This document shows, one piece after another, positions 22,758 to 32,439 of a DNA stretch of 39,103 nucleotides (the first letter of the stretch is position 1; each line of letters begins with the position of its first letter). A program made the translations under genes and the position numbers. The DNA lies in assembly GCA_018257865.1 (NCBI GenBank), contig JAEUBA010000160.1, positions 1-39,103 on the forward strand. The letters are read 5' to 3'. This stretch comes from Stereocaulon alpinum. Taxonomy: Eukaryota; Ascomycota; Lecanoromycetes; Lecanorales; Stereocaulaceae. The notes under the pieces are model-generated. The model was not told the origin of the DNA and did no database searches. It saw only the letters and a program-made list of their open reading frames with translations.

Positions 22758-23117
22758 TATAACGGGGTGGTTTAACTCCTACGGGTAAATTATATAGTAT
22801 ATTAAGTACTAGAAGGTAATAGAGATAGATAGTCGTCAAATTATCTTTAGCTAAGACTCCTCTCTATTATATAAGTTAAATATAAGGAGATAAGAAAATA
22901 TTCTACTAAAGGAAAACCCTTCTTTATATATTTACCTTAATTATACTACTAAGCCCTAGCCTAATTTAAGTAATCTAACCCTATATCTACTATATTACTC
23001 TATAATCTACTTAATATACCTTAGATTACTTATATTACTAAGTCCTCTCCTAATAGTCCTTTACCTATTAACCCTATTATATACCTTACCTATAACCTTA
23101 TAGGGTTACCTATAATA
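22758..23117 (-). repeat. Gypsy-3 3' LTR
   Basis: About 360 bp, homologous throughout to the Gypsy-1 LTRs (TATAACGGGGTGGTTTAACT start, CCTATAATA end), and strongly RIPped. No partner LTR is in the window. Confidence 0.88.
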
Positions 23118-24317
23118 TAATCCCCTTATTTAGTTATTTTCGTCCTGAAAGTAACTTAATAACCTAAATATTTCTTCCTTATATTAAGGATTAAGAAATT
23201 AATAAATTCCCTTACTTATTATTATTAGTTAGTCCTAAAACTTAGGATAGCTTCTTTATTAAAATATTTCTATAAGTAGTATACTAACTTAGGTCTCCTA
23301 TATTATATAGGGGAAGTATCTAACTAATATATTAAGTATATTTATAGTAGTAATAAGTATAAGCTATCTCCGCTTAATATTCTAAAATAGAAATAGATAG
23401 AGGAATAGCGTACTAAATTATATAGTAAGGAGGATAAAGCTTTAATTAAGCTTTTTTAACTATAGAAATAAAATTAAAGAATTAAGGTAGACTAAATAAA
23501 GATAGTCTAATAAGAGGTAAGAAATATTAAGTTCTTAAAAAAGGAGGAGGAAAGGGAAAAGGAAGCTATTACTTCTAAAGTCTTAAAGAACTTACTATCC
23601 TTTAATATAGGTAAGATTAACTTTTCTAAGTAGGATCCCCTAACTATAGATTTTATTTCTAAAACTACTTTAACTTTTTAAGGTAATTAAGTATAAATAG
23701 TAATTCCTATATATTCTTTAACTAGTTATAGTCTAACTACTTTATTAAATACCTCTTCTTCCCTTTAATTACTTAATAATCTAGAATTTCCTTAATATTA
23801 TACTCCTTATTATCTTAGTCTAGGAGTAGCGGTACGGTCTTTAGTAGTATTTTAAGGTTTACTTTCTTAAGTAATAATATATAGAATACTAAGTACTTCC
23901 TTATTAATTATAGGAGGTTTAGTATATAGTTTATATCCCCTTTATATTCCTTTATAAGGAATAGTCTTAGCTTTATATAATTAAGCTTATTACTAGGCCT
24001 ATTAGTTTTAAAATTTTTATAAAGGAGATATACCTTATCCCCTTTAGAAATATTTAGTCCTATTAAATATTTTTAATTATAATATATTATTAAGTAGGTA
24101 CTTAGGAACTATAAGTCCTTCTATAATTCTTAATAGATTCTTACTATTTCCTTAGTAGCGATAGTTATCTTCTATACCTTTAACTTAATTCCCTTTAGTA
24201 ATAGGGTTATATATAGTTCGAACCTATAATTAGCTTAAAATAGTATTATACCTATTAGGTTAGATATTAATCTATTATAAGCTAGCTACGCTACTAGTAG
24301 ATAGGATACCTAATTAT
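23118..24317 (-). mobile_element. Gypsy-3: 3' part of a second Gypsy-1-family element
   Basis: It aligns with 8147-9345 of Gypsy-1 in the same orientation: 3' UTR with antisense ORF, a chromodomain-like end (EILDY*VIKGKKRYLIK at about 23820-23760) and the integrase C-terminal region. It stops abruptly at the Copia LTR. The rest of the element is not found on the far side of the Copia element. Confidence 0.85.
23121..23681 (+). pseudogene. Antisense ORF of Gypsy-3 with the same Zn2Cys6 spacing
   Basis: Counterpart of 8150-8710, with the same length and frame and a stop at 23679-23681. TAT codons at 23271, 23280, 23301, 23328, 23337 and 23358 repeat the CX2CX6CX8CX2CX6C spacing. The charged segment (KEDKA, KKEEEREKE) and the C-terminal INFS motif are conserved although the DNA differs at many RIP sites. 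Conservation of frame in two independently mutated copies argues that the ancestor encoded a protein. It lies antisense to pol, convergent with it. Confidence 0.6.
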
Positions 24318-24449
24318 TATTAAAATGTAATAGGTAGAACACTTAATTATCTAGTTAAGTGTGACTGTGTGAGATATATATAAGGGTTAGGGCTAAGCCT
24401 TAGTTATTAATAACTAAGCCTTAGGATATCGAACACCCGAATTTTAACA
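24318..24449 (-). repeat. Copia LTR (3' LTR)
   Basis: This 132-bp LTR has near-perfect terminal inverted repeats, TATTAAAAT at one end and ATTTTAACA at the other. It differs from 30112-30243 at only a handful of positions, all transitions. It contains a perfect 20-bp palindrome at 24399-24418. A purine-rich tract (AAGTAGGAG, minus, 24450-24458) abuts it. Confidence 0.92.
24399..24418. repeat. 20-bp perfect palindrome in Copia LTR
   Basis: CTTAGTTATTAATAACTAAG is its own reverse complement and is identical in the other LTR (30193-30212). As RNA it would form a hairpin or dimer; its role is unknown. Confidence 0.8.
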
Positions 24450-24843
24450 CTCCTACTTAAATATAGTACGCCGAATACTAGATATATTAAATTATAGTCC
24501 GCTAAAACGACTAATTTACTATACGCTAGTTGCAACTGCTTTTTACCCTAAATACCCGGTATTTAGTAGGATAGTAGAGCTTATCTTTTACTACTACTAC
24601 CAAAACTTTCTAAAAAATAGCAAAACACGGTTATTTAAATTTTTATTCTAATAATTATCTTATATACACTAATTTCCTACTAATAGTTAGTCGGGTAGTA
24701 TATAGGGCTGATAGATATTACGAAGTATAATAATAGCTCTAGGGATAATCTAGGTATAGTTACCCTAATAGAGTTATATTTACGCGCGATCCTTAGGGGT
24801 GCTCCTACTAGATCTAGGTAGTTACTCCTACTAAAGCTCTGCC
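24450..24843 (-). other. Copia 3' untranslated region
   Basis: It lies between the end of the RNase H frame (about 24844) and the polypurine tract. I see no coding signal. CpA and TpG are more frequent here than in the pol region. Confidence 0.5.
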
Positions 24844-27800
24844 TTAGGCGATATATTCTAAGCCTAAATTATTACGGAACTTTATAAATTTATCCTTATA
24901 GAGAGGTTTAGTAAGCCTATTAGCGACTTAATACTTAGTAGGCGTATAGCGGAGGTCTACTATACTATTCGTAACTTACTCCCAAATAAAGTAGTAGCGT
25001 ATATCGATATACTTACTATAAGTATAGAATTCCAGATTCTTTACGAGGGCGATTACGCCTTAATTATCCCTATAGATAATTACTACTTAGGGTTCCTAGC
25101 TACTAAGCTTAAGCTACCTTAGTAGGTTTCGAAGCTATACCGCTTCCCTAAACGCTAGGGTCTAACCGATATATTTAGCCTTATAGGTAGAAAGGGCTAT
25201 AATAGGTTATTACTTAGATAACTAGCTAATAGCCCCGCTACCTATATTAAAGATATAACCTAAGGTAGATTAGCGCGTATTATAGTCTCCCGCCTAATTA
25301 GAGTTAGTATAGCCCGTTAGTGCCTAAATTAGTCCTAAAAAGGTTAATTAGTATTTGGTTATTAACTTAAGATATCGGAAGATTCGTTTAACTACTCCCT
25401 AATAAGCTTACGTTAGGTTTATACCGTAGCGACTAACTACTAATATAGGGTATATAATATTAGGTTAAGTCCTTAGTATTGCGTATATTAGCGACCTAAT
25501 AGCCTTCTAATATAGTAGGCGGTCTTAGGCGTTAGCTTAGAAACCGTTAGGGGCTTTTTTAAGATAGTAAGTTATCTCTATAGGGGTTATAGTTTCTTTA
25601 TATTCTTAGAGGCTGAAGTCCCGAAGCACTTTCTTAATATAGGCCTCTTAGCCTAGTTATAGCGTTCGTTATTAGCGGTTCTAGGTAACCGTTATCCCTA
25701 GGTAATAGCTATATAGCCTAAGATCCGTTATATAGAATTAATAGTTAAGGGTATTTTTAACCCTTTAAATAGCTTCCTTACTAGGGCCCGTAATTAGTAA
25801 ATTATCTATGTATAGGGTAATCAGCGTCCTATCTTTAGGGTTAATAAATACGCTCGAGTTAGCTTCTAACGGGATAACGCCTAATTCAGCGTTTATAAAG
25901 CTAGCGAAGGTATTATACTATACTTAAGGGGATTATTTCAGGCCGTATAGAGCCTTATTTAGGCGGTAAACTTTTACCTCCCCTTAAATAAAGCCTTTAG
26001 GCTATTCTATAAAGATCTCCTCTTCTACGTCCCTATAAAGGAATACCGTTTTAACGTCTATCTACTTTAGGTCCTAATCTATAGCGGCGGTAATTATAAA
26101 TATAGCCTTATAGCTTATAGGTTTAACTACTAAGGCGAAAGTCTTATTATAATTAAGACCTTTTTATTATTTAAAGCCTTAAACGACCTAGCGTGCCTTA
26201 TAGCGTATAATTTCCCCTTTAGGGCTATACTTTAAGGTATAGACCTATCTACCCCTAAGAACTTTCCAGCTATCTGGGGGCGATATTAGTATCTAAGTAT
26301 TATTAGTTATAAGGGAATTAAATTCGTTATTTATAGCGAGCTCCTACTATATTTTATATATATTATTAGCTATTACTTCAGTATAGGTTTTAGGTTTATA
26401 GGGTTCCGCTAAATTCGCCTAAGCTAGTAGAGAGATCGCTAAATACCTATAGAGGGGATCCAGCGAGAGGTTCCGTATATTAGGGATATTAAGCTTAGGG
26501 TATATTACTAGGACTTAAGTTATCTCTCGCTCTTCTATAGTACCTATTATTATTAGTGATACTAGCTATAATAGGGCCGGAGAGCCTAGTATTAATAGTA
26601 AACTTAGGCCTAAAGAAGGAGAATATAATATTTCTCTAGAAGTTAGGGGTAAGGGAGGTAATTCTCCCCCTAAAGGAGGTAATTCTCCTAAGGATTCTTA
26701 GTTAGGTAATTGCACTGGGGATATATTAAAGTTAAAGTTAAGAGAATTCTAATTCCTATTATACGCCTCCCCTAAAGCAGAGGTCCGTTAGTATTTAGCT
26801 AGGGGTTCTTCACCCCTATAAAAGCGGGGCCGTTTCTCCTATATATAGATATCGACGGCGCGGATAATAGCGCGCCGTTTTAGTAACTATAGGCGAAAGA
26901 TATAGCTATCCCCTTTATATCCTAAGAGGAAATAGGGGTCGCTTTTATCTATAAATTTCTTTTAGAGACGGTTTCGCGCCTATATTTTAGAGCTAAGGGT
27001 TCTTAGGTACCTAAGATAGGGCTTACGCTTATAGAAGGCCTTATATAGGGTCTTTCTAAGCTTTACGACTAGGCTCTAGACGGTAAGGTAATTAGCTATT
27101 TTTATAATTTTAGGCTAAAAAGACTTATCAAGTTCGGAGCCTAATAGTAGAGGGTAAGTACGTCTAATAAGGACCTACCCGAAACATTTAGTAGTTCTAT
27201 TTTATTCTGGGTTTCTAAGTACTATAGGCTCACAGATAATCCCTTTAAGGCTAAGGTATTCTTAAAAGGTTCCTTTAATATATTCGCCCCTATTATCTAT
27301 ATATAGGCGTCGGATTAGGCGCCCTACTCGCTTATACTTATACTAGAACCGTTAGAATAGATCGCTAAGCTCTAATTTATATTTTACGCAGTAGACTTCG
27401 GAGTAGTAGGTGAAGTTATCTTTAAAGGTAACTACCTATTTACTACTATTAAAGCTAATAGGCTTAATAGGTCCTATAATATCGCTATAAATAAATTCTA
27501 TTAGGCGTATTCTAAGTTTAATAAAGTCCTTATACAGGGTAGACTGATAGCAGCCTAGAATATAGTATTTATAGGTTAATTTATCTAAGAATTTCTTTAA
27601 GAAGTCTACTCCAGTAGCTATATTAGGTAGCCGATCTACGTTTTATTAACCTATATAACCTATACGGGCGTACTAGAGCTAGCGGATAGCGTCTAGAGAT
27701 ACGCTATATATATTTAATATAAGTTATTACCCCTAGGGAAGTTCTAATATATAGAGGCCGAATTATCGTTTAGCAATTATATTACTAAGCTTAGGGTATA

Positions 27801-28250
27801 AGATTATATAGCCGTTTTTAGCGAATTTAATACAGATTCTAATATCTATTAGCTAGGAGCCTAAGAGGAGGTTTACCCCTAGCTTAGGTATATAGAGGAC
27901 GTTATATAGCAGTATATTCTTCCCTAGGTACGGGATCTTTACTATCCTACGCCTAGTAGGCTTAAGCTGCACCCTACTAATTCTAGTAATTAGAGTACTA
28001 ATAGCGGGCTTAAAGGTTACGAAGTTAAAGCGCTAGTAGAACGAGTGCTATATATATCCTATATTAATAATAGTTAGGCCTAATAGATTAACTTCTAGCG
28101 TCGTTACCGCTATATATCTAATATTAATTATAGGGACCCTATTTATACTAGTACCTTAAATATTAAAGTCGCTATTAGCAGCGAGGGTCCTAAATATTAG
28201 CCCTTTAGTAGGGCTATTATTATATTTAAACTTCCGTTTCTTAGACCTTT
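24844..28250 (-). pseudogene. Copia pol: integrase, reverse transcriptase, RNase H
   Basis: Minus strand. Integrase core YSDIIGPIKPISFNSSK with the first catalytic Asp present is at about 27490-27430. The reverse transcriptase approach VVKPISYKAIF lies near 26130. The active site YIDNLLIT is at 25789-25812, where the family has YVDD, so the second Asp is Asn. The RNase H end SKYIDIRYYFI and TNSIVDLRYTPT (family: SKHIDIRYHFVRE) lies at about 25030-24950. KDKFIKFRNNLGL is near the C-terminus. The boundary with gag at 28250 is approximate, because Copia elements usually have one Gag-Pol frame. RIP stops and the YIDN change make it inactive. Confidence 0.87.
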
Positions 28251-29720
28251 TATCCTTAGACTTAAACTTTTTAGGTTTTATTTCGGGGTAAAGCTACTAG
28301 CACTTTATAATTAGATAAGTATCCTTTCGCTTAAACTTCTTATAGTAAGGGTAGTATTCCTAGGGCTTATTATTCCTAGAGTTATAGTCTTTAGTAGACT
28401 TCCTACCCGCAAATATTACTAGTCCGGAGTAATTATATTACGCCTAGATTTATTATTCTTTATTAATAGCAGCTAGGGAGACCTTATTAAAGTTAACTTT
28501 ATTAGCGCTGAATAGGGCGTAGCTTTAAATATAAGCTGTTTTAAAGGTATTATAAGCTTTACTAAGTCCTAAAAAATAGAGGTAAATTAGGTATAGTTCT
28601 AGTAGGGCTACTTTAGCGTTAAGCTCCTTAAGTTTAGTATTAACCTCTTAGAACTTCTAGGTATATTCGGCGATATCCTTAGAGGATTCTAAAGAGGTTA
28701 AATAGAGGCGTTATACTAATTTAATATAAATACTAGTCCCTTTAGGCTTAAAGTTTAAGGAGACTTTAGTTAGAATCTTATCCGCTATAGTAAGGTTCTT
28801 TATAATTTTCTAGGCGTTAAACCTAAGTTAGTTACGAATTATAGTATAGGCTTTTACTTAGGTTTTAGTAGTAAAAGGCTTTAAGTTATTAAGTATAAGC
28901 TAATTATCTATCTCCTTAACCTACTAGGAGTACCTAAAGTTAGACTCTAAGACGGAGATAGAGGTAAGTAGGAAGCTCCTACTACTACTATAAGATTCTT
29001 TAGCTACTATAATACCGCTACTACTACGAGACTCTTCAGCTGCTATAATATAGGTATTTATATTTTAGAAGAGAGTTATAGGCTTTAGAGGTCTTTAAGT
29101 TAGCTAAGTCTTTCAGGGACGAGCGGTAGTAGTAGTTATTTCCTTATACTATTATTTCGCTAGGGGACCTAAGGGAGCCTAAGATAGTATATATTTAGCT
29201 TAAAGGCTAAAGATATTAGAATTACTAGGAGGTTCTAAGGTCGATTTACTAGCTTCGGAATTAGAGTTATAAGGAGATAGTAACTATTCTAGGGGTATAT
29301 AATTAGTATCGACGTAGTTAAGAGGTAACTTTTCGAATTAGATTAGGTCCTAAAGAAGGTACCGGAAGTACTTATATTTAGAGCGGTAGTATACCTAAGT
29401 AATAGTATTTATATACTAGATAGGGTTTAGATTAGTAGTAGATAGTATTAAGTTAGAAGATAAAGAAGATAATAGATTTCTAGCTATACTAATAGCAGAT
29501 ATCTTATAGATATCTCCTAAGGATTTCAACCCTAGTATTCTAGCGGCTGGGGTAATACTAGCCTCCAACTTATTAGGAAAGGTAGCGGGGGATACCGGCC
29601 TTTAATAATAGCTAGGGATACCGGCCTTTAGGAAGAAATTAAAGGGTTAGGACCTAGCCCCCCTAGTAATTAACAATTAATTACTTTCTAGCGTCTAAAA
29701 AGTCTTATTTTTAATACAAA
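28250..29720 (-). pseudogene. Copia gag with zinc knuckle
   Basis: Minus-strand continuation upstream of pol. A knuckle-like block, YYPYYKKFKRKDTYLIIKC, lies at about 28375-28290. Restoring Tyr to Cys or His gives a Cys-X2-Cys...His-X4-Cys arrangement with a longer middle spacing than the standard knuckle. The N-terminal part is rich in Leu and Lys, as expected for capsid. The start is not defined because ATG is largely lost. Confidence 0.6.
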
Positions 29721-30093
29721 ATTCGATAATTCTACTTATATAGGTTAGTGTTCTTACTATAGAAGCTGGATATCGCTTTTAGGGGCTTAGCTTCGGAGTT
29801 TATAGATACTTACTAAGGTACGCTAGAAGGGATTACTTAGTAGCACTTATTAGCGTACTTTTCGGTAGTAATAACCCTAGAAAGAATAGAATAGCTAGGA
29901 GTTCCTAGCCTCCTCTTTTTAGTCGATTATTATCGCTATAAGTTAATCTCGTAGTATAAAGATTAAAGAGTTATTACCTTAGACTAAGTATTAGAGGTTT
30001 AGTATATATATATATAGCTTATATTAGGGAGGATTTGGTAACTATTTAAGAGGAATATAATTCTGGAAGAAGAGCTATTCTAATAATACCTAG

Positions 30094-30111
30094 CGTACTA
30101 GGCTTATAACC
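30094..30111 (-). other. Copia primer-binding site, complementary to the initiator tRNA-Met anticodon arm
   Basis: Directly inside the 5' LTR the minus strand reads GGTTATAAGCCTAGTACG. The reverse complement of the fungal initiator tRNA-Met anticodon arm is GGTTATGAGCCCAG plus stem bases. The two differences in the first 14 bases are transitions of RIP type. Copia-type elements, including Drosophila copia, are known to prime from a half-tRNA-iMet cut in the anticodon loop. I compared with the tRNA from memory of its conserved anticodon arm. Confidence 0.6.
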
Positions 30112-30243
30112 TATTAAAATATAATAGGTAGAATACTTAATTATCTAGCTAAGTGTGACTATACGAGATATATATAAGGGTTAGGGCTAAGCCTTAGTTA
30201 TTAATAACTAAGCCTTAGGATATCGAACACCCGAATTTCAACA
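30112..30243 (-). repeat. Copia LTR (5' LTR)
   Basis: This 132-bp partner of 24318-24449 ends ATTTCAACA (keeping CA) and contains the same 20-bp palindrome at 30193-30212. Confidence 0.92.
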
Positions 30244-30387
30244 ATATTAGCGTACCTATATTATAATTAATATTACTAATATAGTTAATAGTTCTTCTTA
30301 TTATAATAATATCTAAATATTCTCTTAAGATCGTATATCGCTATCGCGTAATTAGCGTATATTATTAGCTGCTAATATATTACTTAT
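30244..30387. other. Unassigned RIPped sequence with first unit of an ~83-bp tandem repeat
   Basis: A block at 30330-30382 (ATCGTATATCGCTATCGCGT...GCTGCTAATA) recurs at 31614-31665. Removing the chimeric retroposon between them leaves the two units about 83 bp apart. No coding signal. It might belong to the 3' LTR of Gypsy-4 (inference). Confidence 0.4.
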
Positions 30388-30401
30388 AGGTATAACTTAT
30401 A
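30388..30401. repeat. 14-bp target duplication of the chimeric retroposon, left
   Basis: AGGTATAACTTATA, repeated exactly at 31589-31602 directly after the LINE tail. Confidence 0.85.
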
Positions 30402-30976
30402 GCTAGCGATAGAGATATACCTATACGCGGTACTAGCTACGAACCTAAATACCTATTCAGAGCTAAGATATCTCCCCTAATATATTACAGGTTAAATAAT
30501 ATTAAGACGTCGTATAGTTACTAAGAACTCTATATAGAGTTTTTTAGGTAATGCGATAATACCTACCCTAACTCTACTATAACTATTATACCTCCCCTAC
30601 GATCGAGACTAGATAGTAAGAATTAGTATTAGGTATAGTATCTCAGCCTAATAAGTAAAGAGTATAGGTAATACCTACCTAGCTATTAATTTAAAAAATC
30701 TAATATTTACGTGCGCTTAATATATATCTACTAGTTAAGACTAACGCGTAGTCTATCCTAAGGGAAGGCTAGGGTTATAGGTATATAGGACTAAGAGAAG
30801 GATATACTAAGTTATAAATTAGAAGGTATATTTTAGAAAAGGACGGCCCCTATCTAAGTAGCTAGGCGAGCCTTTAGTATAAGTAGCGCCGTATAACTAT
30901 AATTATAAGCTAAAGGGTTAGCTCCCCCCTAAAGTAAAGTATATAAGGATAGAAGTAAGTACTATCTAATATAACT

Positions 30977-31047
30977 AGCGGGATATTATACTATCCGATT
31001 CTTTATATAAGTATAGGCCTCCTAGGCGGTATATATAGCTTCCCCCC
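30977..31047 (+). pseudogene. Gypsy-2-type integrase C-terminal fragment inside the chimera
   Basis: The plus-strand frame RDIILSDSLYKYRPPRRYI is nearly identical to the minus-strand frame RDIILSNSLYKYKPLRRYI at 1372-1433; the DNA differs by a few transitions in about 70 bp. Upstream of 30970 the similarity weakens, so this may be a diverged subfamily. Confidence 0.7.
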
Positions 31048-31521
31048 TTTTTTATATCCTTAACTAGTAAACTACCGAACAGCTAAATCCGGTACTACTA
31101 TAGATACTAATAAATACTACTAATTAGCGCTAATAACTTAAACCCTTATAGGACGGCTATATACCCCCTCCTCCCCCCCCTATATTAATATAGTAAAGGT
31201 TAAAGAAAGTTATAGGGCGCTTAGCGCTATAGTAAAGTTAAAGGATATAGAAGAATATAGTAGGGTCCTTAAGAGCTAAGTATAGTATAAAGGGCGTATA
31301 TTATAGTTAGTATTAGAAATAATATTATAGAGTACTTAGTATAATATTAAAGAATATAGTTAAGAGTTACCGGTGTTAAGGAGGCCTAGGGTATAATCCC
31401 TAAACTAAAAGTAATTATATTGTTAAGGATAAGCGGGAGTTTTTATCTAGGTATTATACTATAGTTTCTCTTACGGCTAGGAAAGGTATACTACGTATAC
31501 TATCTACTAGTTTTATAAATA

Positions 31522-31588
31522 ATGTAATAGAACACCCTTATTAGTATATATAGATACTAGAATAGGCGTATAAACCAATCAATCAATC
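31522..31588 (+). mobile_element. LINE 3'-terminal fragment
   Basis: AGAACACCCTTATTAGTATA and the following bases through (AATC)n match 18366-18424 of LINE-C and the reverse complement of 2204-2260. This segment probably provided the recognition signal for the LINE reverse transcriptase. Confidence 0.88.
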
Positions 31589-31602
31589 AGGTATAACTTA
31601 TA
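31589..31602. repeat. 14-bp target duplication of the chimeric retroposon, right
   Basis: Exact copy of 30388-30401. Confidence 0.85.
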
Positions 31603-32200
31603 TATATACTTAATATCGTACGTCGCTATCGCGTAACCGGCGCGTATTACTAGCTGCTAATACTTATAGACTATATTATTAATATACCTTTACCCTATAG
31701 GACTTATTTCTATATAGGGAATAATAATTACGAGCGTAGTAATACTCCTCCTTATTAATATTATAAGGATAGCTACTATAGACTTAATTATTATTATAAG
31801 GTATATTATTCCGATAGCTCCGCTACGTCGCCTCCTAATATATCTAGATCCTAAAGCTGTTTCGTTAGTCTATATAGTAATTAATACGGCGTTATTTTAC
31901 CGACGGCTAGACCTAATAAGTATAGCGTAAGAGGAAGAAGATTAGGAAGCGGATAACTTAGTAGTAAAAAACATAGGGTTAAATAGTAGCGACTAGTAGG
32001 GTAGCCCCTATAATTATCGCTAATCTATAGTAATAACTCGCAGCGGCTAATTAGCGCGTTATAAAGCTAAAGTAAACTATCGCTAAATATATAAAAGAGA
32101 TTAAAAGCCTTTAGGAGTATATTAAGGCTCTTAAAGAGTAAGTTATATAGCTATACTTTAATATAAAAGTAGTATTAGGTTTTTTTTTCTTTTTCTTTAC
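31603..32200. other. Unassigned region, possibly 3' UTR/LTR of Gypsy-4, ending in a polypurine-like tract
   Basis: It starts with the second unit of the ~83-bp repeat (31614-31665). At 32179-32199 the plus strand is almost pure T; on the minus strand this is AAAGAAAAAGAAAAAAAAAC, suitable as a polypurine tract for Gypsy-4. A plus-strand stretch at about 32075-32180 reads KYIKEIKSL*EYIKALKE, charged and helix-like. It lies antisense to Gypsy-4, in a position like the antisense ORF of Gypsy-1, but I cannot follow one frame far enough to call a gene. Confidence 0.35.
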
Positions 32201-32439
32201 TAATACTAAGTAATTATACTTATATATAACGTCTCGCTAATAATAGATAGTAATTTAGATAGTAATTAATATAATCTTATCTCTACCTTACTAAGGTATA
32301 AGTAAGTAAGTATAAGAATTATAGAGGAGTACGCTTATAGTATAAGACTATTTACCTATAAGGTTTATAATTATTATAACTTATATTATTACCGCTGCTT
32401 ACTCGCTACTATTAGTAGTATTTAAAGAACTAGAGATTA

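Larger units (their letters stand above)
24318..30243 (-). mobile_element. Copia-type (Ty1/Copia) LTR retrotransposon, structurally complete
   Basis: 5926 bp between and including two 132-bp LTRs. Minus-strand order is Gag, zinc knuckle, integrase, reverse transcriptase, RNase H, i.e. integrase before reverse transcriptase, which defines Copia. It has a primer-binding site and a polypurine tract. RIP is visible but lighter than in the Gypsy and LINE copies. The 3' UTR (24450-24830) still has CAACTGC, CAAAAC and CACGG. Flanking 5-mers (ATTAT left, ATATT right) do not form a clean duplication. Confidence 0.9.
30402..31588 (+). mobile_element. Chimeric non-autonomous retroposon with a LINE 3' tail
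   Basis: This 1187-bp unit is bounded by a perfect 14-bp duplication. Its last ~67 bp (31522-31588) match the 3' end of the LINE including the AATC tail. The first 1.12 kb is not LINE. Part of it (about 30977-31047) matches the reverse complement of 1356-1433, the end of Gypsy-2 integrase, in sense orientation. This is what template switching by a LINE reverse transcriptase from its own RNA to a Gypsy-type transcript would produce. The composite MINE element of Magnaporthe, an unrelated ~1.1-kb 5' module fused to a LINE 3' end, is a known precedent. It is non-coding in its present state. Confidence 0.7.

Noticed and set aside
24386..24394. GGGTTAGGG in the Copia LTRs as a telomere-type repeat
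   Set aside because: Only one and a half units, inside an LTR and present in both LTRs; it is simply LTR sequence.
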